From: Siphonodentalium dalli
Taxonomy: Eukaryota; Mollusca; Scaphopoda; Gadilida; Siphonodentaliidae
DNA: 64,000 nt
Direction: 5' to 3'
Assembly (NCBI GenBank): GCA_032622095.1
Contig: CP136064.1
Coordinates: 172,124,310 to 172,188,309 of the forward strand
Each line of letters opens with the position of its first letter. Position 1 is the stretch's first letter. A program made the translations under genes and the position numbers. Positions 35,804 to 47,200 of this stretch are shown piece by piece. The notes beneath the pieces were generated by a model. It was given only the letters and a program-made list of their open reading frames with translations. It had not been told where the DNA came from and ran no database searches.

Positions 35804-36059
35804 CCCTTTCATGATGGAAGCTGCGCTGGTGCAGCATTAAACACAATGTGCCAGTGCATCCTCTTATATATGTGAGCCTCCTATATAGGGAGCCTCACAT
35901 ATATAAGAGAATGCACTGGCTTACAAGGACAAGGTAAATATTGGTAGGCCAATGCATTCTCTGATATATGCGAGGTGCCCTATGGGTGACTCGCATATAT
36001 AAGAGAATGCATTGGCACAGGGTTTTCGAAAAATTCAGGAAGCTCCAGTTATGAAAGGG
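35804..36059. mobile_element. piggyBac-like double-hairpin MITE, copy C
   Basis: Perfect TTAA at both ends (35800-35803 and 36060-36063) with inverted CCCTTTCATGA.GGAAGCT termini. Two internal hairpins, about 35848-35925 and 35950-36018, each have a 'cttatatatg.gag(c/g)' stem. This is the best-preserved member of the family here. Confidence 0.9.
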
Positions 36060-36429
36060 TTAATATACTAGCATTGCAATTAATCTTGACATGGATGGGT
36101 CAGTCGGCAAATTTCTCTTTAACACAATACCACCCGCAGCCCTCAACTCCGTTTCGATATTAAACATTTCAGATATATTCGCACACCAAATATCATCCTT
36201 TAATATGTGTTCCTCAAACAAAAATGAAGGATTTTACAGCAAATTACACCCGCTCCAGTCTTTTCAAATAAAAAATCAACAAAAACACCATAGCAACAAT
36301 TCAGAGATGCGAGATCGAGTTGCGGCAGAAACACAAAAGATGGGCTTGGATTGAAAATGTATTAATCGTAACTGGCTATCATGCACAACACTGATGAGGA
36401 AGTCTCACATATCAAATATTCCCCCCGCA

Positions 36430-37060
36430 AAACGACCTCGTCAAAGTTATTGTGCTATCGTGATAAAAATTAATAACAAGTTATTGTGCTCTCGAGATCA
36501 AAATTCACAAAAAAAATATTATTAATACATACTTGTTCAAATTATCATGCTCAATATTGACGAAGATGAACTAATTAAGGGCCATAGCTCCACCCACAAT
36601 ATGCGGACCTGGTTGGTTTTTCTAACTCGATCAAGACATTGTTGAGAAAGTCTCACATACCAAACATAAACAAAATCAGTTTATACTGTTCATCAAATTG
36701 CGCTAATGCAATAAAAATTCATGAAAATTAACTAGTTAATGGTCGTAACTCCACCCACAAGGGGGAACTAAGCCAACAATAAGTGGACCTGGCTGGTTTT
36801 GAAACTCGTATAGCAAGTCTCAGATACCAAATATCAACAAAATCAGTTGATATTTGTTTAAGTTATTGTGCCAACGCAATAAAATTTCACAAAAAAATAA
36901 GAAACTGAGGGCCATAACTTCACCCACAAAATGCGGACCTGGCTGGTTTTCGAACTCAATCAAGATATTCTGATGAACACCAATGAAATCAGTTGATATT
37001 TGTTCAAGTTATTGTTCTTACACCATTTTGTAGAAAACGACAGCCTGCAAACCGACCTCG
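36430..37060. repeat. Tandem dispersed repeat, units of about 180 bp
   Basis: Four to five units carry 'gcggacctgg(t/c)tggtttt', 'ctcgatcaagaca', 'gtctcacataccaaa', 'aatcagttgatatttgttca' and 'aataaaaattcatgaaaa'. They are non-coding. Confidence 0.6.
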
Positions 37061-37273
37061 CCAAACTGTAGGTAAAGTTTTTTGATAAACTCGACCAAAA
37101 ATTCATCTAACGCTTAAATGACGACTCATTTCAAATGGTTTTCTTATCTACACATAGAACAAATGACCCAAAGCATGTTTTAATAATTTACAGGGAAGAA
37201 ATTGGTTAGTAATTCAGAAATGTTTTCATATTTTCAACTTTCATTCAAGACTTAATTTACATATTTGATACAG

Positions 37274-37291
37274 CCCCCCCCCCCCCCCCCT
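37274..37291. repeat. Poly-C tract
   Basis: A C run of about 17 after 'tgatacag'. Confidence 0.9.
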
Positions 37292-37552
37292 CCACTATAG
37301 TACTGAGCCAGTAGTTTCCGAAGTAAAAAATGTTGCAATGATGAATTAGATATAATATATGTGTGATCTGCATGCTTATCCAAACCAATCAGCACTGAGT
37401 ATTACATTGAGATCATGATGTATAGCAGGCATGTATATATAGGTATCACATACGGGAAAAGTGGGGGACAGCAGATTGAGTTACTAGTCCGTGTGGTTGA
37501 GGTACATTCCCTACTCTGGTATTGGTAGTAGTTTAGTACTTGTTACGTGCAC

Positions 37553-37764
37553 AGTAATGCCCTATATAATCGACTCCTTAACCACAGCATAATTATGGGT
37601 AATTTTTCAGGATTTGGTCGGAAATATGGCTTGTTGCCATTCATTGGAAAACTCTCAGTGAGAGCTTTCCGATGAATGGCAACAAGGCATATTTCCGACT
37701 AAATCCTGAAAAATTACCCATAATTCTGCTGTGGTTAAGGAATCGATTGTTTAGGGCATTACTG
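37553..37764. mobile_element. Foldback MITE beside the 3' end of ANKRD49
   Basis: A 212-bp palindrome with its centre at about 37659. Its arms begin CAGTAATGCCCTA and include 'attatgggtaattttcagga'-type sequence, with few mismatches and almost no loop. One single arm of the same element lies at 40013-40123 in ANKRD49 intron 2. It starts 80 bp past the ANKRD49 stop codon, so it probably lies in the transcript's 3' UTR and would form a long hairpin there. Confidence 0.85.
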
Positions 37765-37843
37765 TACACAATGCACATCATGACATTTCTGTGAAATTCA
37801 TTCCAATCTTCCATCAGATGGCTCGATGTTGAGCAAATAATCA

Positions 37844-38206
37844 TCACTCATCATCAGGTTTGAGCTTTGATCGCAAACAATTAATGGCAGGATGATGAGC
37901 CTCGAACAGGTTTATCATATCACTGGTCCTCACACACACATCATAAGCTGTCTCTGGAATGTTATTCGTTATACTGACATCGATGTATGAGTTCATGAGC
38001 AATAATTCTACCAGGTTCCTTGTGTCTTTGCGTGAGACTGCGAAGTGGAGACAGGTTTGCCCACCGTTTGTCTGGGCGTTGATATTGGCACCATTTTGCA
38101 GGAGTGAGCTTGCTGCATCTAGTTGATTCCAGTTACATGCACTGTGTAATGGCTGCCATCCCTCTGATGTTCTCGCAGTTATGTCAGATCCATGAGATAG
38201 TAACAA
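37844..38206 (-). CDS. ANKRD49: ANKRD49 coding exon 4 with stop
   Basis: From acceptor 'cttactactgtttcag' to TGA at 37846-37844. It encodes the rest of repeat 2, repeats 3 and 4 and the C-terminal cap ending KLKPDDE. No clear AATAAA is visible on this strand in the 700 bp after the stop. The foldback element at 37553-37764 lies there, so the polyadenylation site is unplaced. Confidence 0.95.
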   Translation of the reverse strand: MLLSHGSDITARTSEGWQPLHSACNWNQLDAASSLLQNGANINAQTNGGQTCLHFAVSRKDTRNLVELLLMNSYIDVSITNNIPETAYDVCVRTSDMINLFEAHHPAINCLRSKLKPDDE

Positions 38207-41200
38207 CTGAAACAGTAGTAAGCCTGATATTAAAATAACCAAGTTTAACGTCAAGAATGTTATATGATCACAATGTAATGTTTTGATAGTGGGAAATGCT
38301 AATTGTTTGTTTGGAAGTAGGCGTGACACTTTAGTGAAAATCAATATTAAATATGGGGGTATCCCTTCCTTCATATTGGTCTATCACTAAACCATAAAAA
38401 GCTATTAAAATCCAACCATTAGTACATGGGTACCATGCTAACAATGCTAAATGTGTTGCACCGATAGAACATGTTTGCTATTTTCCCAAATCCAGCAAGG
38501 GCAATAACTCTGACAAAAATCCATTTGCACAATACGATGCATTTTAGTGTCCTTCCATCCCTAGTGGTCTGTTAGCAATCCTACTAGTATTTAATTATGA
38601 CCTTTGATACCAGAGTACAATGAAAAATGTCTGTAAAGAGCGTAACTTAAAGAATTTTTTTAAGTATAACATACTAAGTAACAAGGGCTGTAATTCTGGT
38701 AAGAAAGAACGGATGAACTCTGCAAAATGTGGATTTCCTTCCACCCAAGCTGACCTATCTGACATCACACCAAAGGACAACCAAATCCGTTATCCACACC
38801 GGATTACATCATTTCATTTTTTTAAACTCCACTTGTAAGAGAACCATCATTATTCTTGAAAAATACTGTGGACGTAGTTGAAGTAATCAAAATGTAATGC
38901 AAAAGCAATCGAATTACATGAATTTGTGTGTCAGAAGAAATGCATTACATTGAATTACATGTAATGAATAAAATAACCCATTTACAAATTACTTTTCATT
39001 ACTTGAGAAAAAGTAAAGCTTTTATAATGCACTACCATTATACAATACCATTACCCCATCCCTCATGGCATGAAATTTACCGATATTTAATACTTTTAAC
39101 AACCGTTTTAATTCAACAGCATAAAGTATCTTGTGGTGTAGAGATCCTGATCAATACAGATGCATGATGGTGTCGCATGTTGGTTGACCAGATTTTATTT
39201 CATCACATTTAATCTGTGTGAAAGAACATCAACCTGATAATGCCTAAAAAGATATCTAGACAACATAAGAAATCTTACATTGAACAAGATCAACTTAATA
39301 ATTCATTTAGCGTAAAAAATTATCTAGATGACATGAAAAATCTTACGTTGATCATTTCTTTGTGCCCGTTATAAGAAGCTCTATGAAGTGGTGTGTATTC
39401 ATCATCATCCTTACAATTGACAAGCTCTTGATTAGAAAGTAGTAAATCTTGAGCAACAGCTATGTTATTATTCTCTGCAGCCCACAGCATTCGCAGAACG
39501 GGACTGTCTACAATAAAAACAAGACAGTCAATGATCGTTGAGAAGCTCACCTGACCAAAGTGAAAACTGGGACTCTGAAGGCCACAACAGTCAGAACTTG
39601 TCAAAAGCACTTACCGGTAATAAAAAGTAGTTGTAAACAGCTAGATTGGTCTCCATTAAGCGGGGTGTCCAATTGAATTGCACACCCCTGACCAAACTCC
39701 CAACATACCCCATATCCCTCCACTAACCTGACCTCCTGCCACTAAATATGGATATTTTCCAAATGTGGCCATATCAGATCGAAAGTTTGACCAAAAGTAG
39801 GAAAATAGCTGACAGTTGGTCTAAAAAAATTATACTGGTTGGAAAATCAAACTATGAGAACAATTCCAAATTATTTTTGGTGTGAAATGTTGTATCAGGC
39901 ATGCAATTTTCAACTGTTGAAACTATTGACCAAAGTTGAGGGGTTCAAAACCCCAACACCATCTACCACCCCCTCCCCAAATAAACCCTCCCTGCCATGA
40001 CAGTGGTTCTATTACAGTAATGCCCTAAATAATTGACTCCTTAACCACAACAGAATTATGGGTAAGTTTTCAGGATTTAGTCGGAAATATGGCTTGTTGC
40101 CATTCATCGGAAAGATCTCCGCGAAGAAGACATCTTAAGTGTTACGTTGAGGGGAAAGAGTTACAACCCTGGCCTTGGGCTTATTTGACCCGATGAACCT
40201 TATTAAATAAATCTGATTCCCAGTCCCCAAACGAGCCTCTTTTTTAAATATGAGCTAAATAGACCTGTTTTTTGCAAGGAAAACATTTCAAGAATTACTA
40301 TAGAGGGAAAGTGTTATGACCCTCACCTCGATCGCCCCAATTTGATCCGGTGACCCTATCTGAAAAAATCTGAATAGCAGTCACCCCAGGACCCTACATG
40401 GCAAATATAAGCTACATATAAATAGGCCTGATGCTTTCTAAGTAGAGTTACTTACATACATGTATGCGCTAAAAAGGGTTAACAACCCTATATATACTTT
40501 AACATTATAACACCTACATGTAACAGACAATATATTAAAATATATCTGACAATACCAAAATTATAACACAAATATCCCTTTTGGTGTTAAATCTCCTATA
40601 GAGAGATTTGAACATATACATGATCCTTTGTGAGCTATGTGTCTCCATTAATTAGTTCAGGGCTATATTTCTATCTCAGGTGAATGTTTATAAATAGAAA
40701 TGTTAGATTAGATCACTTTCACATGGTGGAACCTATAGAACTGCTATAACAGGCATACAGCTGAATGATATGCTTTGTTTTCTTAACACTGGAGATGGAG
40801 AATCAAATAATTACTTTATATTGACTTTGGCCAGTGACTGTTAAGTCAAAACGTTGTTCACAAATAGCTCAGAGTATCTGCTTTTTTTATGTTTATTAAA
40901 AATTGAGAAAAACTATATATATTTTTTAATAATTGAGCTAGGAATTCAATCAAACAATTTACTATTTAAAAAAAAGAAAGAATTATGAACCTGACTCCGC
41001 CCAAGTTTGACCTGATGAACCCCATTTGAACAAATTTGAATTCCAGTCACACAACGAACCAACATACCAAATATAAGCTATTAAATCGGCCTGATGGTAC
41101 CGGAGAAGAAGTTGTTTTAAGAATTACTGTGGCAGGAAAGAGTTATGGCCCTGGATTCACAACTATTTGACCTGGTGACCTCATTTGAACAAATCTGAAT

Positions 41201-44200
41201 ATGAGTCACCTAGGGAACATCCACATCAGATACGAAACCATTCGGTCTTATGGTTTTGGAGAAGAAGATGATTCTTGATGGACGGACAATGGACAAGGTG
41301 TGATGACTATAGCTCCACCGGAGATGAGCTAAAAACTAGACATCGGCTATTTATTCACAAATAGATATTGGACTAGCGACATCTGACATACCAATGTTAT
41401 TGCATGAAATAACAGGGTTCGTATCAAAACTATCACAACAGCTGTTAAGATAAGTCAACACCACTCACGAACAGGGTTGGCCAATTTACATGAAGCTATA
41501 TGGGCAGCCAAATTAACATATACTCAAATATTTGGAGATATCTCTAAATATTTGTTGATATCTCTAAATATTTGGAGATATCTCTAAATGATTTGGAGAT
41601 ATCTCTAAATATTTGGAGATATCTCTATATATTTGGAGATATCTCTAAATGATTTGGAGATATCTCTAAATATTTGGAGATATCTCCAAATCATTTGGAG
41701 ATATCTCTAAATCAGCACATATCCATAATTTAACATGGAATTGGACTTATCTCTAAATGAATTAGAGATATCTCCAAATTAATTGAAGATATCTCTAAAT
41801 CATTTGAAGATATCTCTAATTCATTTGAGGATAAGTTCTTTTTGAACATATGTCACATATCAATAATAAAATACTTCTCCATAATTCGATTTGGAGATAT
41901 CTCCAAATCCAAATAATTGGATATATCTCCAAATGATTTAGAGATATCCCTAATCATTTGGAGATATCTCTAAATGAATTGGAGATATCTTTAAATAATT
42001 GGAGATATCTCTAAATCGACATATCCACAATTGGACATATCCGTAAATAAATACCTCTCCATAATTCGATTTGGAGATATCTCTAATTCAGTTGAAGATA
42101 TCTCTAAATATTTGGAGATATCTCCAAATGAATTAGAGATATCTCTAAATAATTGGTGATATCTCCAAATCGAATTAGAGATATCTCTAAATGATTTGCA
42201 CTTCTCCTCAAATAAGTACTTATCCGTAATAAAGAAGAGCAATTGGAGATATCTCCAAATCATTTAGAGATATCTCTAAATACATTGGAGATATCTCTAA
42301 ATGAATTGGAGATATCTCTAAATGATTTATGGATAAGTGGATAAATTGAATATACTTCTCCGTAAATGCATTTGTGGATATCTCTAAATGATTTGAAGAG
42401 ATCTTCAAATATTTGGATAAGTGGATAAATTGAATATACTTCTCCGTAAATGCATTTGTGGATATCTCCAAATGAATTAGAGATATCTCCAAATATTTGG
42501 AGATATCTCCAAATGAATTAGAGATATCTCCAAATGAATTAGAGATATCTCCAAATATTTAGAGATATCTTCAAATGCTTTGGTGTCCTAAATAGTTAGG
42601 GTATGAATTGAAGAGCTCTCCAAATCGATTTAGAGATATCTGCAATTAATTTGAAGATATCTCCAAATGAATTAGAGATATCTCCAAATATTTGAGTATA
42701 TGTTAATTTGGCTGCCCATAAAGCTATGAAAATCATTGATTTAAATAACGATTTAAATCAATTATTGTTTTCAAAATAATCATTGATTTATAATTTTTGA
42801 AATGATGGCAAAAAGTCAAGAACTGCGATATCTAGAAAGGTTTTTTGTAAACTATAACATGAAAATGATTAAACAATATACAAAATTGGATAATATATAT
42901 GAAATTGTACAATAATTGTCAACTATAGAGAAACTACAGGCATGATGCATGGTATCGTGATTACTGCTACAGCAACGGTCTGTTCAGCTTAACATGTTAG
43001 TATTATCTGGAACTACACTCAGATTCAGCACTTCTCATTACACTGTTGAATTTCCTTTCTTTTTTTATTGCCGTACATGTAAATGCTAACAGAGTAACTC
43101 TACCATAATCCATTAAACTACTCTAGTTATCTAATGTTAACTAGAGATGTATCCTTAGTCCCAATGGGACTAAGGATACCCCGTGTTTTTAAAATACTAA
43201 GATGTTTCACATGTCAGTAAACATTTAGTTAAAATAATAAAATAACAGTTCCCATTGTAGGTGCACAACCCTAACCCTAATCTTAAACATATTGACCGAA
43301 AAATGTAGGAATAAAAGCTCGGACAAAATTATGCATGTTGCGAAAATGTTCTAAGTCAAAAAAGGGGACTAACTCCACACAAAAAAGTCGGACAGACGTC
43401 ATAATCGCAGGTGCACAGGTTCCCATGGTACTAAATATCAGTGCCAAGATTAAAAAACATTGACCTAAAAATGTAGGATTAAAAGCTCGGACAAAATTAT
43501 GCATGTTGCAAAAAAAATTCTAAGTCGAAAAAGGGGGGGATAACTCCACCAAAAAAAGTCCTACAGACGTCATAATCGCAGGTGCACAGGTTCCCATTGT
43601 GGTTGATGTTTCACGGAAAATGATCATAAAATGACTGAGAAAAACTCTGACAAATTTGTGTCCACGGATGGACGACGGACGGACGGCGGACGGATGGACA
43701 AGCTGATTCCAGTATACCCCCCACAACTTTGTTGCGGGGGGTATAATAATCAATATATGGAGTTATTAAATCCTCAATTTATTAGTAAAAAATTAAGCAC
43801 AGGTCTACCTATCCAGATATCACAACATTGGAACTCACATGGATCTAAGTGTATGCATAAATTACATGGTCACTATATCTGTACTGCCATGATATTTGTA
43901 TTTGATAGGTACATGTATACACAAAATAATAAATAAAAATAAATGCATAAATTAAATGGTCACTATATCTGTACTGCCATGATATCTGTTTGATAGGTAT
44001 ACACAAAATATTAAATAATAATAGAATTCTGATTAATCCAGCCTTACTAACGATGATGTGGTGATTTCTGTATTTGAACTATAAGGCACAAACCATGTGT
44101 ATGCAATGTCAAATATGATTGGTTATGTAAAATAGACAATCTGACCAATAGGGAAACCGTTTTTATTGCACTTTTTCCTAACGAGAGCCCACATTACATT

Positions 44201-47200
44201 AACAGCATGCTCTGATACTAATCCAGGTGACATATAGAACACAATAATACAGCTTCATAGGTATACCTATCTCATGCACATTACCTTTGTGAACATTTTC
44301 AGATTTCTCTGATTAAGTTTTCTATTACACTGATCTTGTACTCAATTAGGTTCCTAGCGCAGGATTTGATACAATTAACAATATTAATTGAATGTACATA
44401 CTTTGTATCTGTTCTTCAGTCACTTCATCTACATCCTCATCGAGTTCCCAGTGGCTTGCAAATTTATTCGGATTATTTTCTTTGGCATCAAGTAGCTGCA
44501 GAAATAATTCAGTATTATATACACCCCTTCAATAAGTTCATGAATACTTGCTGATGAATAGTAATTTTTTCTCATTTAATAATTTTTTGCAGTCGAATCA
44601 AATCTCAAATAAAATATTCACAAATTGAGCCAAATCTCAAATTGAATATATGCATAGGCCATTGATGCGAATGGGGACGGCGATGTAAACACAAATTAAG
44701 TAATTATTATTTGCTATATCCAGAAAGTGACCAAACATAATGTGTGTCTGTGTTGTTGTTCACACACATTAATATTTTCTCAATGACCCCCTATATGTAT
44801 ATTTACATGGATAGGACACAAATGACATATCTTTCTTTTCCTACTTATATGTTCACAGTGTCGGGCTCTTAGCCCTCATAATTGACTACAGCAATCAGCA
44901 ATGCTGAAGCCATTTGCTGAAGCAAACTGGACCCATGGCAATGGGTGCCATAGCCGATTGCCATAGCCAAGAAATCTGAATTGAGAGGGCTGGGCTCTAC
45001 TAATATTGAGTTACTAGTACATAGCAATATAGTAAGATAAAAACAACAAGTTTGGTTAAAGTTTTATGTTATCTCCATAGACCTTGTTAAATTTAAAATT
45101 TAGAAGACATCTTAAACCTCATGATCTTTTTCAGGCACAAGAATACAAAGAGTGATACATACATATTTCAATCACTTGATCGAATCAAATTAAATCATAC
45201 ATGTATCAGTAGCCTGATTTGCAAATAAAATAGAATCTCGAATCTTCACATGACCCTATTTTTGCCATTGAATTATTAGTCAAACATTCCTAAAAATGAA
45301 ATCTTAGAAAGTTTCCCTGCCTGTCATTTGCTTAGGTCAAAGAAGATAAAGTGTGACGACATATCAACTTGACATGTGTTAACCCTATTTAAAGGATTTA
45401 TTCGGTCTAGAAACTACAAAACGCAATCGGAAAGCCCTCCCTGTTGTGATTAAAATGATCCAAGTCCCATTCCGATCGCATAATAAATAACCCGTAAAAT
45501 AAATAATACCAAGACTGGTATTCGGAGATTTCCGTGACTAAACTACGAGTGACGTAGTTGTGGGAGAGAAAATTAAAAACACAGATTCGGAGCCGGAGTT
45601 TAATATGCTGACTACGATGACGTAATCGTAAGTCAGCCGATACTAAAATGCGGAGTCGTATGTGCGCGTGTGGTGTATAGATTACATCGCTATTCAATGT
45701 GTTATCTAATTAATAAAGATAGTGTGGCCGCTTTGGCCGTTTATCTGGAATAGAAGACAATAACTATGTGAATAAAGTAATTAGAATGGTTGTTTTGTAG
45801 CCATTAATAACATGCCGGTACGTGTATGCTTAGGTGAATAGATGGCAGTAATTAGTGCTTTGATTGTCTCGTATTCACTCAGTGATTTGTAATCACTCAG
45901 TGACTATTCATCAGTGTCAGTCGCGAACTTGTTTGCACTCTAGAACGGCCCAATGTGAATAGAAAGGACGACGGAGGATCCCATTTACCTGGTCATACAT
46001 AAGAAGCGCCCAAATGTTATATAAACACTGTGCTGAATAATGTTAACTCTATTTAGGCGCTTTTGGTTTTTGTTTTGTGTGTGTTTTTTTTTACTTTCGA
46101 TATAAATATCCCGAGTATCTGTCATCTCCACATATGCCAAGATGCCTAGTAGATGTAGTGTGTTCGGTTGTGGGCGGGCTAGTGATCCATTATTAAGTAC
46201 CTCCAAAAAGACAATTTAGAACGCTCTTTATTGTCTACCACTTTTGGGAGACGGAAGTATGGACGCTCTTTATATTTAAATGTCACAACACCATACAAAA
46301 TCACCCATGACATATCGAAATAGAGCACGTTCATAATTGAGAACGCTCTTTATTGTCTATACCGCGACGAAAACATGGACGCTCTTTATTAGAGGCAATC
46401 ATTGGATTTTTTCTAGGCTAACAATTAAAAAAAAATCCTCTCTAGAAAGTCAATATCTGCATCAAAACGTAAAATAAAACGAAAAAAATAAACGAACAAC
46501 AAACACAAACTGAAAAACAATGCCAGGCGAGCCTTCAATTAAAAAAAATGTTGTTATGCCAAACTGCAGCCTACTTAATAATTATTGTAGTTTCGACAGT
46601 CTGTTGTGTATTCGAGTGAATTATTTTGTTTACGCACTTATCGATCTTGACTGGAAGGATTTTATCAAGCTGTTCAGTCGTGCACTTCTCCACACAATAT
46701 GTTTCGTGTGAAGAAACAGACATGAACATTAATTATTATGACGAATATAATCCATCATGATACATGTACTAGTATAATAACCACCACCTTTTTAATCACA
46801 CCCCATTTGTGTTTAATTGTACTCCTATAGCGCACAACGGGATCACACTAGTGTGTGAACTAGCTTCCGAAATTGGTACCATACAATGAAGAAGAAGCTA
46901 TATGGCATAACTTGTATTCATTCAGAAACAGTTAAATTTATTTCGCACGAAATTCCGCTCGCTCATTGCATTTCTGCATAAATTAATCTAATTTCACACA
47001 ACTTTCATCGCCTCAAAGTGCATTTTAGCCATCATTATTCGTTATATAATCCAACATTCTAGCAAATCCAGTTCATAATTCAGCACATTCAAACAGTTTT
47101 ATTCCGTGATCGCTATTTATCGTAAAGGCCTAGCTAATTAACCGCCGACTGCAATATTTTATACATAATTTATCAACTCGTTACGCGATTGGCGGAATTA

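Noticed and set aside
38620-38838. Possible exon in ANKRD49 intron 3
   Set aside because: Matches the style of dispersed 'aagggctgtaattctg ... ccaaatccgttatcc' repeats and is not needed for a full-length ANKRD49.
41991-42492. Two 90-codon frames rich in LEISP/LEIST
   Set aside because: Direct translation of the GAGATATCTC satellite; no independent coding evidence.
41520-42700. Regularly spaced short repeats resembling a CRISPR array
   Set aside because: The repeats are contiguous palindromic units without unique spacers, in eukaryotic DNA, within a TIR-bounded element.
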